DNA of 43,689 bases from Bdellovibrionota bacterium (GCA_963169515.1 CAUJEF010000039.1:1-43689); one strand, 5' to 3'; numbered from the stretch's first letter, positions 9,740 through 19,516 are shown. Numbers and translations are program-made. The notes: generated by a model from the sequence alone, not told the origin.

Positions 9740-10735
9740 ATGGATTTAAAGGGGCTAAAAAAGGTTGAGTTACATTGTCATCTAGAGGGCGCTGTTCGAA
9801 TTTCCACGTTAACAGAACTGGCAAAGGCAAAAAAAATTGACCTCCCCTATTCCGATCCTATTAAGCTCAAAAAATCTTTGTGCGTGGTAGAGCCTCTTAA
9901 AAATTTATCTGATTTATTAGAGCGCCTACTTCGTATGCGCGACCTTCTTGACTCCGAAGAGCTTTATGAGCGTGTTACTTTTGAATATATTGAAGACTCT
10001 TTCAATCAGGGCGTGCGGTTATTGGAACTTCGCTACAATCCTGTATTTGCTGCCGAAGCAAGCCCCAGTTTAACTCTTGATCGAATTCATCGCGGAATTT
10101 TGTCTGGAATTGAAAGAGCTCAGAAAAAATACAAGATTGGCGTGGGCCTAATAGGAACCCTGGGGCGAATTCTGCCCATGAATATCGTAAAACAAGAAAT
10201 GGAGTTCATCATCGCAAACAAAGATACCTTTTGCGGAATCGACCTTGCCGATAAAGAAGATGGATTTGAGCCAAAACCATTTGCTCCTTATTTTGAAAAA
10301 GCACGTGAAGCAGGATTAAGAATTACAATTCATGCTGGCGAAATCAATGTTCCTGGCGCCTCTAAAAATGTCTATGATGCAATCACGTATTTGTATGCAG
10401 AACGCATCGGACATGGTGTTCGTATTTTTGAGGACAAAAAGGTAATGGATCTGGTAAAGGAAAAGGGAATCGTTTTGGAAATGTGTCCGATGAGCAATTG
10501 GCTTTCCTCTGCTGTAGATGGCGGACACCCGGCCCACCCTATCAAAAAGTATTTGGATTATGGAATCAAGGTCACTATTAACTCGGACGACCCAGGCCTG
10601 TTTGGGTCGTCTTTAATAGATGACTATAAAATACTGGCCGAGCACCACGGCTTCACTGAAAAAGAATTCAATCGCTGCAACCAAATTGCCTTTGATGCTT
10701 GTTTCATCAAAGACAAAGAAAAATATTGGGTTTAG
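9740..10735 (+). CDS. add: Adenosine deaminase family protein
   Basis: KVELHCHLEGAVR, HAGE, RIGHGVR, CPMSN, NSDDPGLFGS. Confidence 0.93.
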   Translation: MDLKGLKKVELHCHLEGAVRISTLTELAKAKKIDLPYSDPIKLKKSLCVVEPLKNLSDLLERLLRMRDLLDSEELYERVTFEYIEDSFNQGVRLLELRYNPVFAAEASPSLTLDRIHRGILSGIERAQKKYKIGVGLIGTLGRILPMNIVKQEMEFIIANKDTFCGIDLADKEDGFEPKPFAPYFEKAREAGLRITIHAGEINVPGASKNVYDAITYLYAERIGHGVRIFEDKKVMDLVKEKGIVLEMCPMSNWLSSAVDGGHPAHPIKKYLDYGIKVTINSDDPGLFGSSLIDDYKILAEHHGFTEKEFNRCNQIAFDACFIKDKEKYWV

Positions 10736-10737
10736 AA

Positions 10738-11280
10738 TTAGCCTCCGAATTGGAACATGAATTGAACCATTGGAATAACCAATGTTTCTTCACGATCAGA
10801 CGTCAAGCTTGCGCCGCCGGATTTGTCATAAGTAAATTTACGATACTGAAGGACTGGCCCCACTCCCCATGACCCCGCTGAAAAAGTGTATCCAACGTCA
10901 ACGATGTAACCACTGCCATCGTAATTCGTGTTTCCCAATTCATTTTTAGAATTAAACAAATACGAAAAAGATGCGTTGAATCCACTGTCCCCAATATATC
11001 CAATCGTGCCGCCATACGAGGTTCGATCACCGTTATTGCTTGCCGCACCTGCGTCGTCTGTTTCTACATCGTAAACGCCACCAAGATACATCCCTGAAGC
11101 CATTTTATACGCCAGCTTTAAATTATAAAAAATTTCTGTTGATTCAGTTTCAGTGCCGCCATTTTCTGGTTTTACGGCTTCTGATCGATACATGATCGTT
11201 GGTGAAAACACAAAACCCTCGCCGCCAGCAGCAAACACATTCGAACTTAAAAGGGTTAGTAAAATAAAAAGTTTTTTCAT
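10738..11280 (-). CDS. Outer-membrane beta-barrel-like protein (paralogue A)
   Basis: Signal peptide LFILLTLLSSNVFAAGG; alternating aromatic beta-strand pattern; C-terminal aromatic strand; aligns by eye with neighbouring ORF. Confidence 0.65.
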   Translation of the reverse strand: MKKLFILLTLLSSNVFAAGGEGFVFSPTIMYRSEAVKPENGGTETESTEIFYNLKLAYKMASGMYLGGVYDVETDDAGAASNNGDRTSYGGTIGYIGDSGFNASFSYLFNSKNELGNTNYDGSGYIVDVGYTFSAGSWGVGPVLQYRKFTYDKSGGASLTSDREETLVIPMVQFMFQFGG

Positions 11281-11290
11281 ATTAAACCTC

Positions 11291-11322
11291 CAAAAAAAAG
11301 CAGCTCACATTTGAGCTGCTTC
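11291..11322 (-). terminator. Intrinsic terminator between tandem OMP genes
   Basis: Minus strand: AAGCAGCTCA-AATG-TGAGCTGCTT followed by TTTTTT; 10-bp perfect stem. Confidence 0.75.
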
Positions 11323-11325
11323 TTT

Positions 11326-11357
11326 GTCCGAATACCGGACACCGGGTGCCTGGCACC
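11326..11357. repeat. Paired palindromic element (REP-like candidate)
   Basis: GTCCG-aatac-CGGAC (11326-11340) and GGTGCC-T-GGCACC (11345-11357), directly after the stop of the upstream OMP gene. Confidence 0.5.
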
Positions 11358-11358
11358 A

Positions 11359-11931
11359 TTAAAACAAAAATAGGAATTGGAGACCAAGACCCATGCTGTT
11401 GAATTCTTGTTCAACTCCAGCGACTACTGCGCCGGCCAATTTTACTTCGTCAAAGCTATAAGAAGCGTAGGAAATTTGTGGACCAAATCCCCAGTTGCCA
11501 AACATAAATGAATAGCCAACATCTACTAGCATACCTGTGCCATCATATTCTAATTTAGGGGCAGAGTTTCTTTCGCCTGATCCCATAAGCAAGTAAGAAC
11601 CGATGATATTAAAACCACTGCTATGAATCCAACCAATAGACGCGCCCATTCCTCCCATTGTCGTTTCAGATCCGGTGCCTGTGCCGATGGTAGTTGTTGC
11701 TGTGTTGTAAATACCGCCGAAATACAAACCACTGCTCATGGTGTATCCAACTTTTCCGCTGATTGATAAAAAGCTCAGTTTGCTTTCTGTGCCCGGAGTA
11801 GGCTTATCTGTGTATGTATTGTATCCGAACGACGGAATAACCGTAAAACCAGAACCGCCACCTTTTGCAAAAGCTTGGGAAGCCAAACCTAGCGCAAGGG
11901 CAAACGCTAAAACGATATTCGTAAATTTCAT
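11359..11931 (-). CDS. Outer-membrane beta-barrel-like protein (paralogue B)
   Basis: Signal peptide ..LALGLASQAFAKGGGSG; shared pattern with 10738-11280 (SG(M/L)Y(L/F)GG(V/I)Y, YDG(S/T)G..VDVGY(T/S)F..G(S/N)WG.GP). Confidence 0.65.
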   Translation of the reverse strand: MKFTNIVLAFALALGLASQAFAKGGGSGFTVIPSFGYNTYTDKPTPGTESKLSFLSISGKVGYTMSSGLYFGGIYNTATTTIGTGTGSETTMGGMGASIGWIHSSGFNIIGSYLLMGSGERNSAPKLEYDGTGMLVDVGYSFMFGNWGFGPQISYASYSFDEVKLAGAVVAGVEQEFNSMGLGLQFLFLF

Positions 11932-12025
11932 AATAAATCTCCTATTTAAGATGTGACGCCTTCCAAAGAAAGCTCTGTCCTTTTGTTTACTTACACCTTG
12001 ATCGTTCTCTTACAGACGTGTTTTG

Positions 12026-12664
12026 TCAAGTCGTCTGCACCCGACCATTGTCCAGGTAAATAACCTTGCTCGCTAGCTCCTTAAGATCATCGTCATCGTG
12101 TGTGACCAACAGCGCCGGAATATTATGTTTAGCAACAATGCTTTTGATTAGTTTCCTCGCTTCAGTTCTAAGATGTTTATCGAGCGCCGAAAATGGCTCA
12201 TCCAGAAATAGCATCCTCGGTGAGCCAATCAAGGCTCGCATCAGGGCAGTCCTTTGTTTTTCCCCGCCAGACAAAACGCTCACGCTTTGGTCTAAAAAAT
12301 GATCTACATTCAGCAAATTTGACAGTTCCTTTAGTTTGCCTTCGGCTTCTGTTTTTGAAATATTCCGTGCGCTTGCGGCAAACATTACATTTTGTCGTGC
12401 GCTCATGTGGGGGAATAATTCTAAACCCTGAAAAACTACTCCGATCTTTCGATCGGCAGGCTTTAGCCTTGCAAGGTCTTCGCCCTTGAAAACCCACTCC
12501 ATTCCTGTTGCTTTTTCTAGCCCCAAGAGCGCTCGTACAACTGTGGTTTTTCCCGATCCATTTGGACCACACAATGCTGTCACACCCTGGTCCAACAACT
12601 CGAGCTTTGGAATTGAAATGGTAAAATTGTCATATTTAAGATACAGATTTTTGACTTCCGACAT
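12026..12664 (-). CDS. thiQ: Thiamine ABC transporter ATP-binding protein
   Basis: CGPNGSGKTT Walker A, LSGGEKQR signature, LFLDEPFSALD Walker B; adjacent to thiP/thiB. Confidence 0.85.
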   Translation of the reverse strand: MSEVKNLYLKYDNFTISIPKLELLDQGVTALCGPNGSGKTTVVRALLGLEKATGMEWVFKGEDLARLKPADRKIGVVFQGLELFPHMSARQNVMFAASARNISKTEAEGKLKELSNLLNVDHFLDQSVSVLSGGEKQRTALMRALIGSPRMLFLDEPFSALDKHLRTEARKLIKSIVAKHNIPALLVTHDDDDLKELASKVIYLDNGRVQTT

Positions 12665-14093
12665 ATCCCAATCCTATAAAAAACAAATAGCAAAGGCCAC
12701 CACACAAAAGCATTGGCCAAATTAAAACGCTTGCAGATTCAATTCGGTATGAGCCAATCAGCCCTTGAATGACGAGCGCAACAGAAATATCCCTATCTGC
12801 AACGATGCTAGAAATTGCAAAGTCGCCCGTGGCCCAGAAGGCGCAAAGACCCGCCAAACGACAGGCGATCTTAAAGCATTGCGGATACAAAATTTTTGAA
12901 AATATCAAAAATGGTCCGGCCCCAAGCAAAGCCCCCATCTCAACCTGTGGGGCAAGGGCGTCCAGAACACTATACCATCGCAAACGATAAATCAGCGGAA
13001 ATATAATCAACCCAAATCCTAAAATAATTTTGAAAAAAACATTTTCTATTTCAGGCATTAACAGTAACGAAAAGCCAACCAATGCCGTGCTTGGAGCCAC
13101 GTAGGAAACAAGAATCTTTCGAATACGAAGCGAAGGGTAAAATAAGGCCAAAAAGATTAACATCCCAAGACACAAAAGCCCCGAGCCAATACCGACCACC
13201 AGCGATCCAAGAATCTGATCTGAAAACATATCCCATAAAACGGGTAGGTTTTGAATCTGCCGAACTCCTGCCGGCAAACCGAGCAAAGGGCCAGTCAAAA
13301 GCAAAGCAGAAATGAAAAGTGGAATTAAGAAACCTGTTTTGGATCCTAGAGCAGAAAAATCGCGCCATTTATAATCGATGATTGGCCTGTTCTGACGAAT
13401 AAATAACGTAAGCCCAATTAGAACTAAACTTTGAAGTGCGCTTAAACTCAACGCCTCTGACCATTGGGCCATAATTTTAATTTTTTGATAAATTAAAATT
13501 TCAAATGTCGATGCCGAAGGTCCGCCTAAAATAAGCGGAATTGCAAAGCTTGAAAAACACAGGGAAAATACAGTTATAAAGCACAAAAATAAATCTCGCT
13601 TGAGCATCGGCAGAACACCTTGCAATAAAATTTGAAATCGACTCGCGCCCTCGATCATCGCAAGCTCTACGACGCCACCCAATTGATTTTCAAATGAATC
13701 AGACAAAATAAATGCAACAAGACCCACATTGATCAGCACATGCACTATTACAATTCCTGCAACGCCGTATGGAAAAGGCTGAAAGAAATTTAGAACAGAT
13801 AAAACAACAAATATAGACGGAAGAAAGTTCGGTAACATAAAAATAAATTTAAAAATTTCACGTCGTTTGCCTGAAATTTTTAAAAGCCCTAAGGCGCCCC
13901 ATGCCCCAAAAAACAAAGATCCAGTTGCGCTCAAGAATGCCTGCCAGAGCGTTTTGAGCAATACTGGTTGAGCTTCACTCCACGACGGAAGATGTGCTTG
14001 GGGTATATGCCAAATTAATATAAGGTAAGGCAAACTAAGAATTGTAATAAAAAACAAACCGCCCAATTGAGTCATTGAATTAAAGAATTCCAC
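12636..14093 (-). CDS. thiP: Thiamine ABC transporter permease
   Basis: Two-half permease with EGA-loop sequences (MIEGASRFQILLQGVLPMLK); overlaps thiB and thiQ. Confidence 0.8.
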   Translation of the reverse strand: MEFFNSMTQLGGLFFITILSLPYLILIWHIPQAHLPSWSEAQPVLLKTLWQAFLSATGSLFFGAWGALGLLKISGKRREIFKFIFMLPNFLPSIFVVLSVLNFFQPFPYGVAGIVIVHVLINVGLVAFILSDSFENQLGGVVELAMIEGASRFQILLQGVLPMLKRDLFLCFITVFSLCFSSFAIPLILGGPSASTFEILIYQKIKIMAQWSEALSLSALQSLVLIGLTLFIRQNRPIIDYKWRDFSALGSKTGFLIPLFISALLLTGPLLGLPAGVRQIQNLPVLWDMFSDQILGSLVVGIGSGLLCLGMLIFLALFYPSLRIRKILVSYVAPSTALVGFSLLLMPEIENVFFKIILGFGLIIFPLIYRLRWYSVLDALAPQVEMGALLGAGPFLIFSKILYPQCFKIACRLAGLCAFWATGDFAISSIVADRDISVALVIQGLIGSYRIESASVLIWPMLLCGGLCYLFFIGLGYVGSQKSVS

Positions 14094-15076
14094 GCATTGA
14101 AAACGACTTCCTTGTCCGGCCCGATCATTAATTCGATAACCTTAAGCTTGGGAAGCTTTGCAAAAGCTGTATCAGCTTTAATACCGTCAAGTACTGGGTA
14201 CATAAAGTTCATCATCATTATTTTTCTTTGAATCTCAGGTCGTAATAGAAATTTTACGAATTCTTCGGCTCCAGAGCAGTTGTGACAATCACTTAGGACA
14301 CCCGCAAACTCGATATGGTAAGGAACTGGGTCCCGAAACTCGGCGGCTCGATATTTAAGGTCTTTGTCATGCACCCAGTGATACACGGCAGACGTTACAT
14401 AGGAAAAAGCTAGCCGCGCTTGTTTTTTTTGAAACAGACCGTAGCCTGTGCTCCATGATGGAGTAATTGTTAAAATATTGTCTTTTATCGAACTAAAATA
14501 TGATTTTGCTTTATCGGCCCCCAGCGCCCTTACAATCCAATCTGCAAAAAGAAATCCCGGCGTACTCATCCGCGGATCATAGATTACAAGACTTTTTTGG
14601 TAGTTGATAGCGCCAAGCTCTTCTAATGTTCGCGGCGGGGGGATCTCCCCTTCTCGGTATATAAAAGTCATCGGCGCCCAATCGAATGGAACAAACTTAT
14701 CGAATGCGATTTTTTTTTCAGGAAAGTCTTTCGAATAATTTATACCCGGGGCCTTTATGTTTTTCCAATTCGTAATTTTCAAAGCTTCGTTTAAAATCAA
14801 ATGATCCAAACCGACCACAACGTCTGCTTTCGATTTATGCTTTTCAAGCTCTATTCGTTGAAGGATTGTGCGCGCATCGCCCGCATCAACCAAAGAAACC
14901 TTAACATTATTTTCAGCTTCAAAGTCTTTTACAATTTCAGGCCCCGCCCCCCACGGACTTGCAAAAGAGGAATAAGAATAAACTACGAGTTCGTGAGATG
15001 ATTGTGGAGTTTTTTGAGAGTAGTAAAACAGTGCTACCGCAAAGAGAGTCAATACAATGGCAATTAATTTTTTCAT
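14072..15076 (-). CDS. thiB: Thiamine ABC transporter substrate-binding protein
   Basis: VVYSYSSFASPWGAGPEIVKDFE, SKADVVVGLDHL, DPRMSTPGFLF, WSTGYGLFQK, MYPV: close to ThiB pattern. Start ATG 15076 overlaps upstream TGA (TGATG). Confidence 0.88.
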   Translation of the reverse strand: MKKLIAIVLTLFAVALFYYSQKTPQSSHELVVYSYSSFASPWGAGPEIVKDFEAENNVKVSLVDAGDARTILQRIELEKHKSKADVVVGLDHLILNEALKITNWKNIKAPGINYSKDFPEKKIAFDKFVPFDWAPMTFIYREGEIPPPRTLEELGAINYQKSLVIYDPRMSTPGFLFADWIVRALGADKAKSYFSSIKDNILTITPSWSTGYGLFQKKQARLAFSYVTSAVYHWVHDKDLKYRAAEFRDPVPYHIEFAGVLSDCHNCSGAEEFVKFLLRPEIQRKIMMMNFMYPVLDGIKADTAFAKLPKLKVIELMIGPDKEVVFNAWNSLIQ

Positions 15077-15558
15077 CACCACCAGATTCCACGATTGCGC
15101 TTATAGAAATAATAATCCAGGCCCAGGCAACGCCCGGCGCCAACCCAGAGCAAGGTCACAAACGTGGCATTAAATGTCATATACAATATATCAAGTTGGA
15201 CTGGACTAAAGAAAACATAATGTAAACAAATTATGATCCCCAGCAAACACATTGGCCTAACTAAAAACCCTAAAATTAAAGACAAACCCACTAAAAATTG
15301 TGCCCCAACTACAAAATTTGAAAAAAATTGCCAATTTGGAAAAACGATCACTTCAAGAACCGATTTATACCAATCATAGACCTGCGTAGTCGCCAATTCC
15401 ATTTTCAGCTCTTCCACATATAGAGATGCCGTAAATAAACCATTATTGTACAGATGTGTCGCTACGTTGATCCAGTAGTAACCTAAAAAAATTCTAAGAA
15501 ATGCAATGGGAAATAAGTGTCCAACATACTTAAAGCTCTCAAAAAAGGCATAAATCAC
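15076..15558 (-). CDS. DoxX-like membrane protein
   Basis: Four hydrophobic segments, LRIFLGYYWI...FVVGAQFLVGLSLILGFLVRP typical of DoxX/DoxD-like proteins. Confidence 0.65.
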   Translation of the reverse strand: MIYAFFESFKYVGHLFPIAFLRIFLGYYWINVATHLYNNGLFTASLYVEELKMELATTQVYDWYKSVLEVIVFPNWQFFSNFVVGAQFLVGLSLILGFLVRPMCLLGIIICLHYVFFSPVQLDILYMTFNATFVTLLWVGAGRCLGLDYYFYKRNRGIWW

Positions 15559-15641
15559 ATCAGCTCCAGCGACCGTTTATCGAGTGAATTTATTGTGGAC
15601 TCACGAGTGCCCGCGTGTCAAATTAGATTTTGGAGGCAAAC

Positions 15642-16568
15642 TTGCAATCATTAATACTTTCACTCTTAATTTCACTTCAGGTTTTTGCTGCAGACGTACC
15701 TAAAACAACAGACTCAAAAGATGCCTCTGTCCCTGAATTGATGATTGAGATTAGAAATCGTATAAAGCGCTTCAAATGGGATAACAGTGTATTTTCACAC
15801 ACGGACTGGAAGCAACAGGGCATCACCGTCTATGGTCGTCCCTTGATTTATTGGACCTGCGGCGACAGTAAAAATCAAAACACAACGCTTGTATTGTCTG
15901 CCGTCCATGGCGATGAAGTAACCCCTGTTTATTTTGGATTTAGATTGATCGAATGGATTAAAGCACGTCCAGAGGTTTGCAAAGATTCCTTCATCGTTGT
16001 TGCTCCGATAGTAAACCCCGATGGATTTTTGCGTTATACAAACGGCACACGTACAAATTATAATAAGGTGGATTTAAATCGGAACTTCAATACTCCCGAC
16101 TGGGATAAAGATGCTTTAAAAAACTGGAAAACAAAATACAATTCCCAGCAACGCTATTTCCCTGGTCACCAACCAGAAACAGAGCCCGAAACTCGTTTCC
16201 AAAAATGGCTCATCGCTGAATTTAAGCCCACAAAAATTTTAAGTGTTCACGCGCCCTTGGACTCGCTTGATTACGATGGCCCAAACGACGTAACAAAATT
16301 TGATAAGGAATATGTAGATTCTGCGAATGCACTTCGAAAAACTTTATCCGAAGACACTTCGTCAGGAATGAAACTTTCGTCTTTCGGAACTTATCCTGGT
16401 AGTCTCGGAAATTATGCTGGAAAGATTTTAGGAATTCCGACATTAACAATTGAGTTACCCACCGCAAATTCTCAGCTCGCTGGGGCATATTTTGGAATGC
16501 TTGAATCGAGCTTTAAGAACTTCCTACAATACAACCTAAAAATTGCACCAAAAATCACACAACAATAG
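15642..16568 (+). CDS. Secreted M14-family (MpaA-like) zinc carboxypeptidase
   Basis: HGDE zinc motif, NPDGFLRYTNGTRTN..VDLNRNF, SVHAP, TIELPT. Likely TTG start at 15642 preceded by GGAGG; signal peptide LQSLILSLLISLQVFAAD. Confidence 0.85.
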   Translation: MQSLILSLLISLQVFAADVPKTTDSKDASVPELMIEIRNRIKRFKWDNSVFSHTDWKQQGITVYGRPLIYWTCGDSKNQNTTLVLSAVHGDEVTPVYFGFRLIEWIKARPEVCKDSFIVVAPIVNPDGFLRYTNGTRTNYNKVDLNRNFNTPDWDKDALKNWKTKYNSQQRYFPGHQPETEPETRFQKWLIAEFKPTKILSVHAPLDSLDYDGPNDVTKFDKEYVDSANALRKTLSEDTSSGMKLSSFGTYPGSLGNYAGKILGIPTLTIELPTANSQLAGAYFGMLESSFKNFLQYNLKIAPKITQQ

Positions 16569-17237
16569 TTACGCGTGAACGGCGACACCAATCTTTGGAC
16601 ATAATTTATTTACAATGCAACTAGAACACTTTGGTTTTCGTGCGACACACGTTTGTCGCCCATGAAAAATCATGATGTGGGAAAACTGCGTCCACGTTTC
16701 TCTGGGTATGATTTCTGCCAATTCATATTCTAACTTAACGGCATCCTCGCCCTTAGCAAGTCCCATTCGATTGGACACGCGCATAACGTGCGTGTCTACG
16801 ACCAATCCTGGAATATCGAACGCATTGCCAAGCAAGACATTTGCTGTTTTTCTACCCACGCCAGGCAGGGCGGTCAATTCATCCATCGTTTTGGGAACCT
16901 CTCCTTTAAACTCCTTAACTATTTTTTCAGAGGCACCCTTAATATTTTTGGCTTTGTTCTTGTAAAAGCCAGTCGATCGAATCAAATCTTCGATTTTTTC
17001 GATCGAAGCTCCTGCGAACTCTCTGGGGGTTGAGAGCGCGTTGAACAAAATTGGCGTTACTTTGTTCACTCGCTCGTCAGTGCATTGGGCAGAAAGAATT
17101 GTTGCAACCAAAAGTTGAAAAGGATTTTCATGTATCAACGCGCACTTGGCATCGGGATATCTTTTTTGAAGTAGTTTTATTATTTGAATCGCGCGTTTTT
17201 TCTTTTGCTCCATTGACTCTTTAGGCTTCGCCATCAT
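16569..17237 (-). CDS. nth: Endonuclease III
   Basis: LPGVGRKTANVLLGNAF helix-hairpin-helix, VDTHVMRVSNRMG, C-terminal Cys cluster CVARKPKCSSCIVNKLCPK. Confidence 0.95.
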   Translation of the reverse strand: MMAKPKESMEQKKKRAIQIIKLLQKRYPDAKCALIHENPFQLLVATILSAQCTDERVNKVTPILFNALSTPREFAGASIEKIEDLIRSTGFYKNKAKNIKGASEKIVKEFKGEVPKTMDELTALPGVGRKTANVLLGNAFDIPGLVVDTHVMRVSNRMGLAKGEDAVKLEYELAEIIPRETWTQFSHIMIFHGRQTCVARKPKCSSCIVNKLCPKIGVAVHA

Positions 17238-17457
17238 TACCTATTGCCTCAACCGGGCAACTGTCCATGGCCTCTTTACAGGCAGCCTCTTCTTCTGGCG
17301 AATTGGGCTGCTTTGTAACAAATGCGTGGCCGTCATTTTCGTCTATAGAAAAATTCGTCGGGGCCGCACAAACACAAGCGTCACAAGAAATGCACGTTTT
17401 ATCGACGTAAAACTTGCCGTTAACATTTTCTTTCCATTTGTCAGTTTTATTTGCCAT
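17221..17457 (-). CDS. Ferredoxin, single 4Fe-4S type
   Basis: CISCDACVCAAP...CPVEAI; overlaps nth start. Confidence 0.88.
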   Translation of the reverse strand: MANKTDKWKENVNGKFYVDKTCISCDACVCAAPTNFSIDENDGHAFVTKQPNSPEEEAACKEAMDSCPVEAIGNDGEA

Positions 17458-17546
17458 GGCACCTATTCTTATACGGTTTTCAGGCTTAGGTCGAGTCTTT
17501 TCAAAGATTTAGCCCCATTCTCGGACAGATATTTTATACTATCTCC

Positions 17547-18638
17547 ATGGACACACGCTCGCCATCCATCAACGAATACGACAATGTTGTTAAATTTTTG
17601 GATCAAAACTTGCGCCCCAATGCTCAGTGGTCTATCAGCGCCGAATATCCAACCGCACTAGTCAAAGAAAATATTCACAATATCAGAATTATAAAAGATG
17701 GAGACAAAGTTTTGTCTCACGCCGTAATTCGCCCAATGATTTTGAAGACGCAAACGGCGATTTTCAAAGTTGCAACCATCGGCAGCGTGGTCACTGAAAC
17801 GTCTCATCGCAACCAGGGCTTGAGCAAAATGATTTTGAACGATTGCCTTCAACAAGCTTTGTCACTGAATTGTGATTTTGCAGTATTGTGGACGAATCTT
17901 TATGATTTTTATCGCCAGCTCAATTTTGAACTCTGCGGCTATGAAATCAGCATGATAATCGACAAGGATTTAGGCGCCGAACTAAATGGGCTTAAAGTTA
18001 TTAAGGGAACAAACGTAGACCCTAACGCTGTTTTGCGCTTGATGAACCAACACTTGGTAACATCAGTAAGGACGGCTGATGATATAAAAAAATATTTTTC
18101 TATTCCGAACGCGCGAATATATACCGCATGGAGCCCCCAAGGAAATCTCGAGGCCTACGCTGTCGAGGGCAAAGGTGCGGACCTTGATGGGTATATTCAC
18201 GAATGGGGCGGTGGGGTTTCGAAACTTCTGCCGCTCTTTAACTATATTTATCGTGATCAAAAACGTCCAATAAATGTAATTGCTCCTCCACATTCTGAAA
18301 ACCTAATTCGTTCAATGGTCCAACAGGGGGCCACAACGCACGAAGGTTACCTGGGAATGTTTCGTATACTAAATATCCAAAACTTTTTTTCTAAAATTCA
18401 TCGCCATGCCCGCCAGGACCTTGGCATCACAGATTTTGTGCTCGAAGAGTCAAACGGCCAGTATAAGATTGGAACTCAAAAAGAAATTTTAACCACTTCC
18501 AACCCCCTAGAAATGAATCAAATCATTTTTGGGCCAAAGGACGTAAGGGAAATACTCAGGTTTTCAAACGAAACCGCCGAGGTTTTAAATAGGATATTCC
18601 CATTACGTATTTGGTTTTGGGGTTGGGATTCGGTATGA
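17547..18638 (+). CDS. GNAT acetyltransferase (two-lobed, Eis-like architecture)
   Basis: ATIGSVVTETSHRNQGLSKMILNDCL (motif A), LWTNLYDFYRQLNFELCGYE. Confidence 0.75.
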   Translation: MDTRSPSINEYDNVVKFLDQNLRPNAQWSISAEYPTALVKENIHNIRIIKDGDKVLSHAVIRPMILKTQTAIFKVATIGSVVTETSHRNQGLSKMILNDCLQQALSLNCDFAVLWTNLYDFYRQLNFELCGYEISMIIDKDLGAELNGLKVIKGTNVDPNAVLRLMNQHLVTSVRTADDIKKYFSIPNARIYTAWSPQGNLEAYAVEGKGADLDGYIHEWGGGVSKLLPLFNYIYRDQKRPINVIAPPHSENLIRSMVQQGATTHEGYLGMFRILNIQNFFSKIHRHARQDLGITDFVLEESNGQYKIGTQKEILTTSNPLEMNQIIFGPKDVREILRFSNETAEVLNRIFPLRIWFWGWDSV

Positions 18639-19516
18639 CAAAAGTCCATGGTTGGATATTTGCCACTCTACACTTTCTGGGTAGTCTAGCACTTATCATT
18701 TTATTATCTCTATTAACGGGCTGTTTGCGGGACGCGTCGCTTGACACTGACAAAAAAGACGAAGTCTCTGCGGCAAAGATCGTCGATGAAATTTTGAGAC
18801 ACGCTCCAACGCCGGATACATTGAATGCCGGCGACAAGGCCTGGACCGCACACTATGCACGTACATTTACAAACCCATTTACAGTCATCGAACAAAACAC
18901 CTATGAAGTTACTAAAAAGCAATATGCTGAAGAAAATACCGATGACGGCCCCGTGAAATATAATTTGTATGATATTAAACACATCAATGCCGACCCCAAC
19001 GGAAACATTATTCAGATCCGCGAAGGACAATGTCGTTTGATTCTAGACCCACTTTTAGGGTGGTATCCAGAATGTGCAATTATGCTCCCTCCGTTTCAAG
19101 ACCAGTTCTATGTTCTCTCCGCTGGCGAACGGTCCTCGACAATGGGATTTATGAGCCCATTGTCCTACAGATCATCAAATGTTCAGCCTATGGCTACAAA
19201 ATTTTATAATTTAAAATCAAAATTCGGAAAGTTATCACTTCCACCCAAAATGATTAGTGCAGGAAAATGCTTCGATTTTTCCAACTGCGAAGTTCCGGGA
19301 CAAATAATTGAGTTTGATCTGCAAGGCGAAAACAACGCGGGCCTCTCAAGTCGCCAGCATTACACTCTGACTGTTTCTAATGGTCTGCCGTATATGGCAT
19401 CGAATTTGGAAACCTGCGTGAGCTACCAGACCCTTGTTGATGGCAACCCCGCTTTGGTGGATGAGTGCTTCCGAGTTCTAGATTTCGACGTTGCTCAAAA
19501 TCCAGGGGCTTTATAA
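18635..19516 (+). CDS. Hypothetical lipoprotein
   Basis: ATG 18635 overlaps GNAT stop (ATGA); N-terminus ..LLSLLTGCLRD lipobox. Confidence 0.7.
   Translation: MTKVHGWIFATLHFLGSLALIILLSLLTGCLRDASLDTDKKDEVSAAKIVDEILRHAPTPDTLNAGDKAWTAHYARTFTNPFTVIEQNTYEVTKKQYAEENTDDGPVKYNLYDIKHINADPNGNIIQIREGQCRLILDPLLGWYPECAIMLPPFQDQFYVLSAGERSSTMGFMSPLSYRSSNVQPMATKFYNLKSKFGKLSLPPKMISAGKCFDFSNCEVPGQIIEFDLQGENNAGLSSRQHYTLTVSNGLPYMASNLETCVSYQTLVDGNPALVDECFRVLDFDVAQNPGAL

Noticed and set aside
15560-15640. Possible TPP riboswitch ahead of the thiamine transporter genes
   Set aside because: No THI-box-like conserved segments seen by eye on the minus strand; needs an Infernal scan to be sure.
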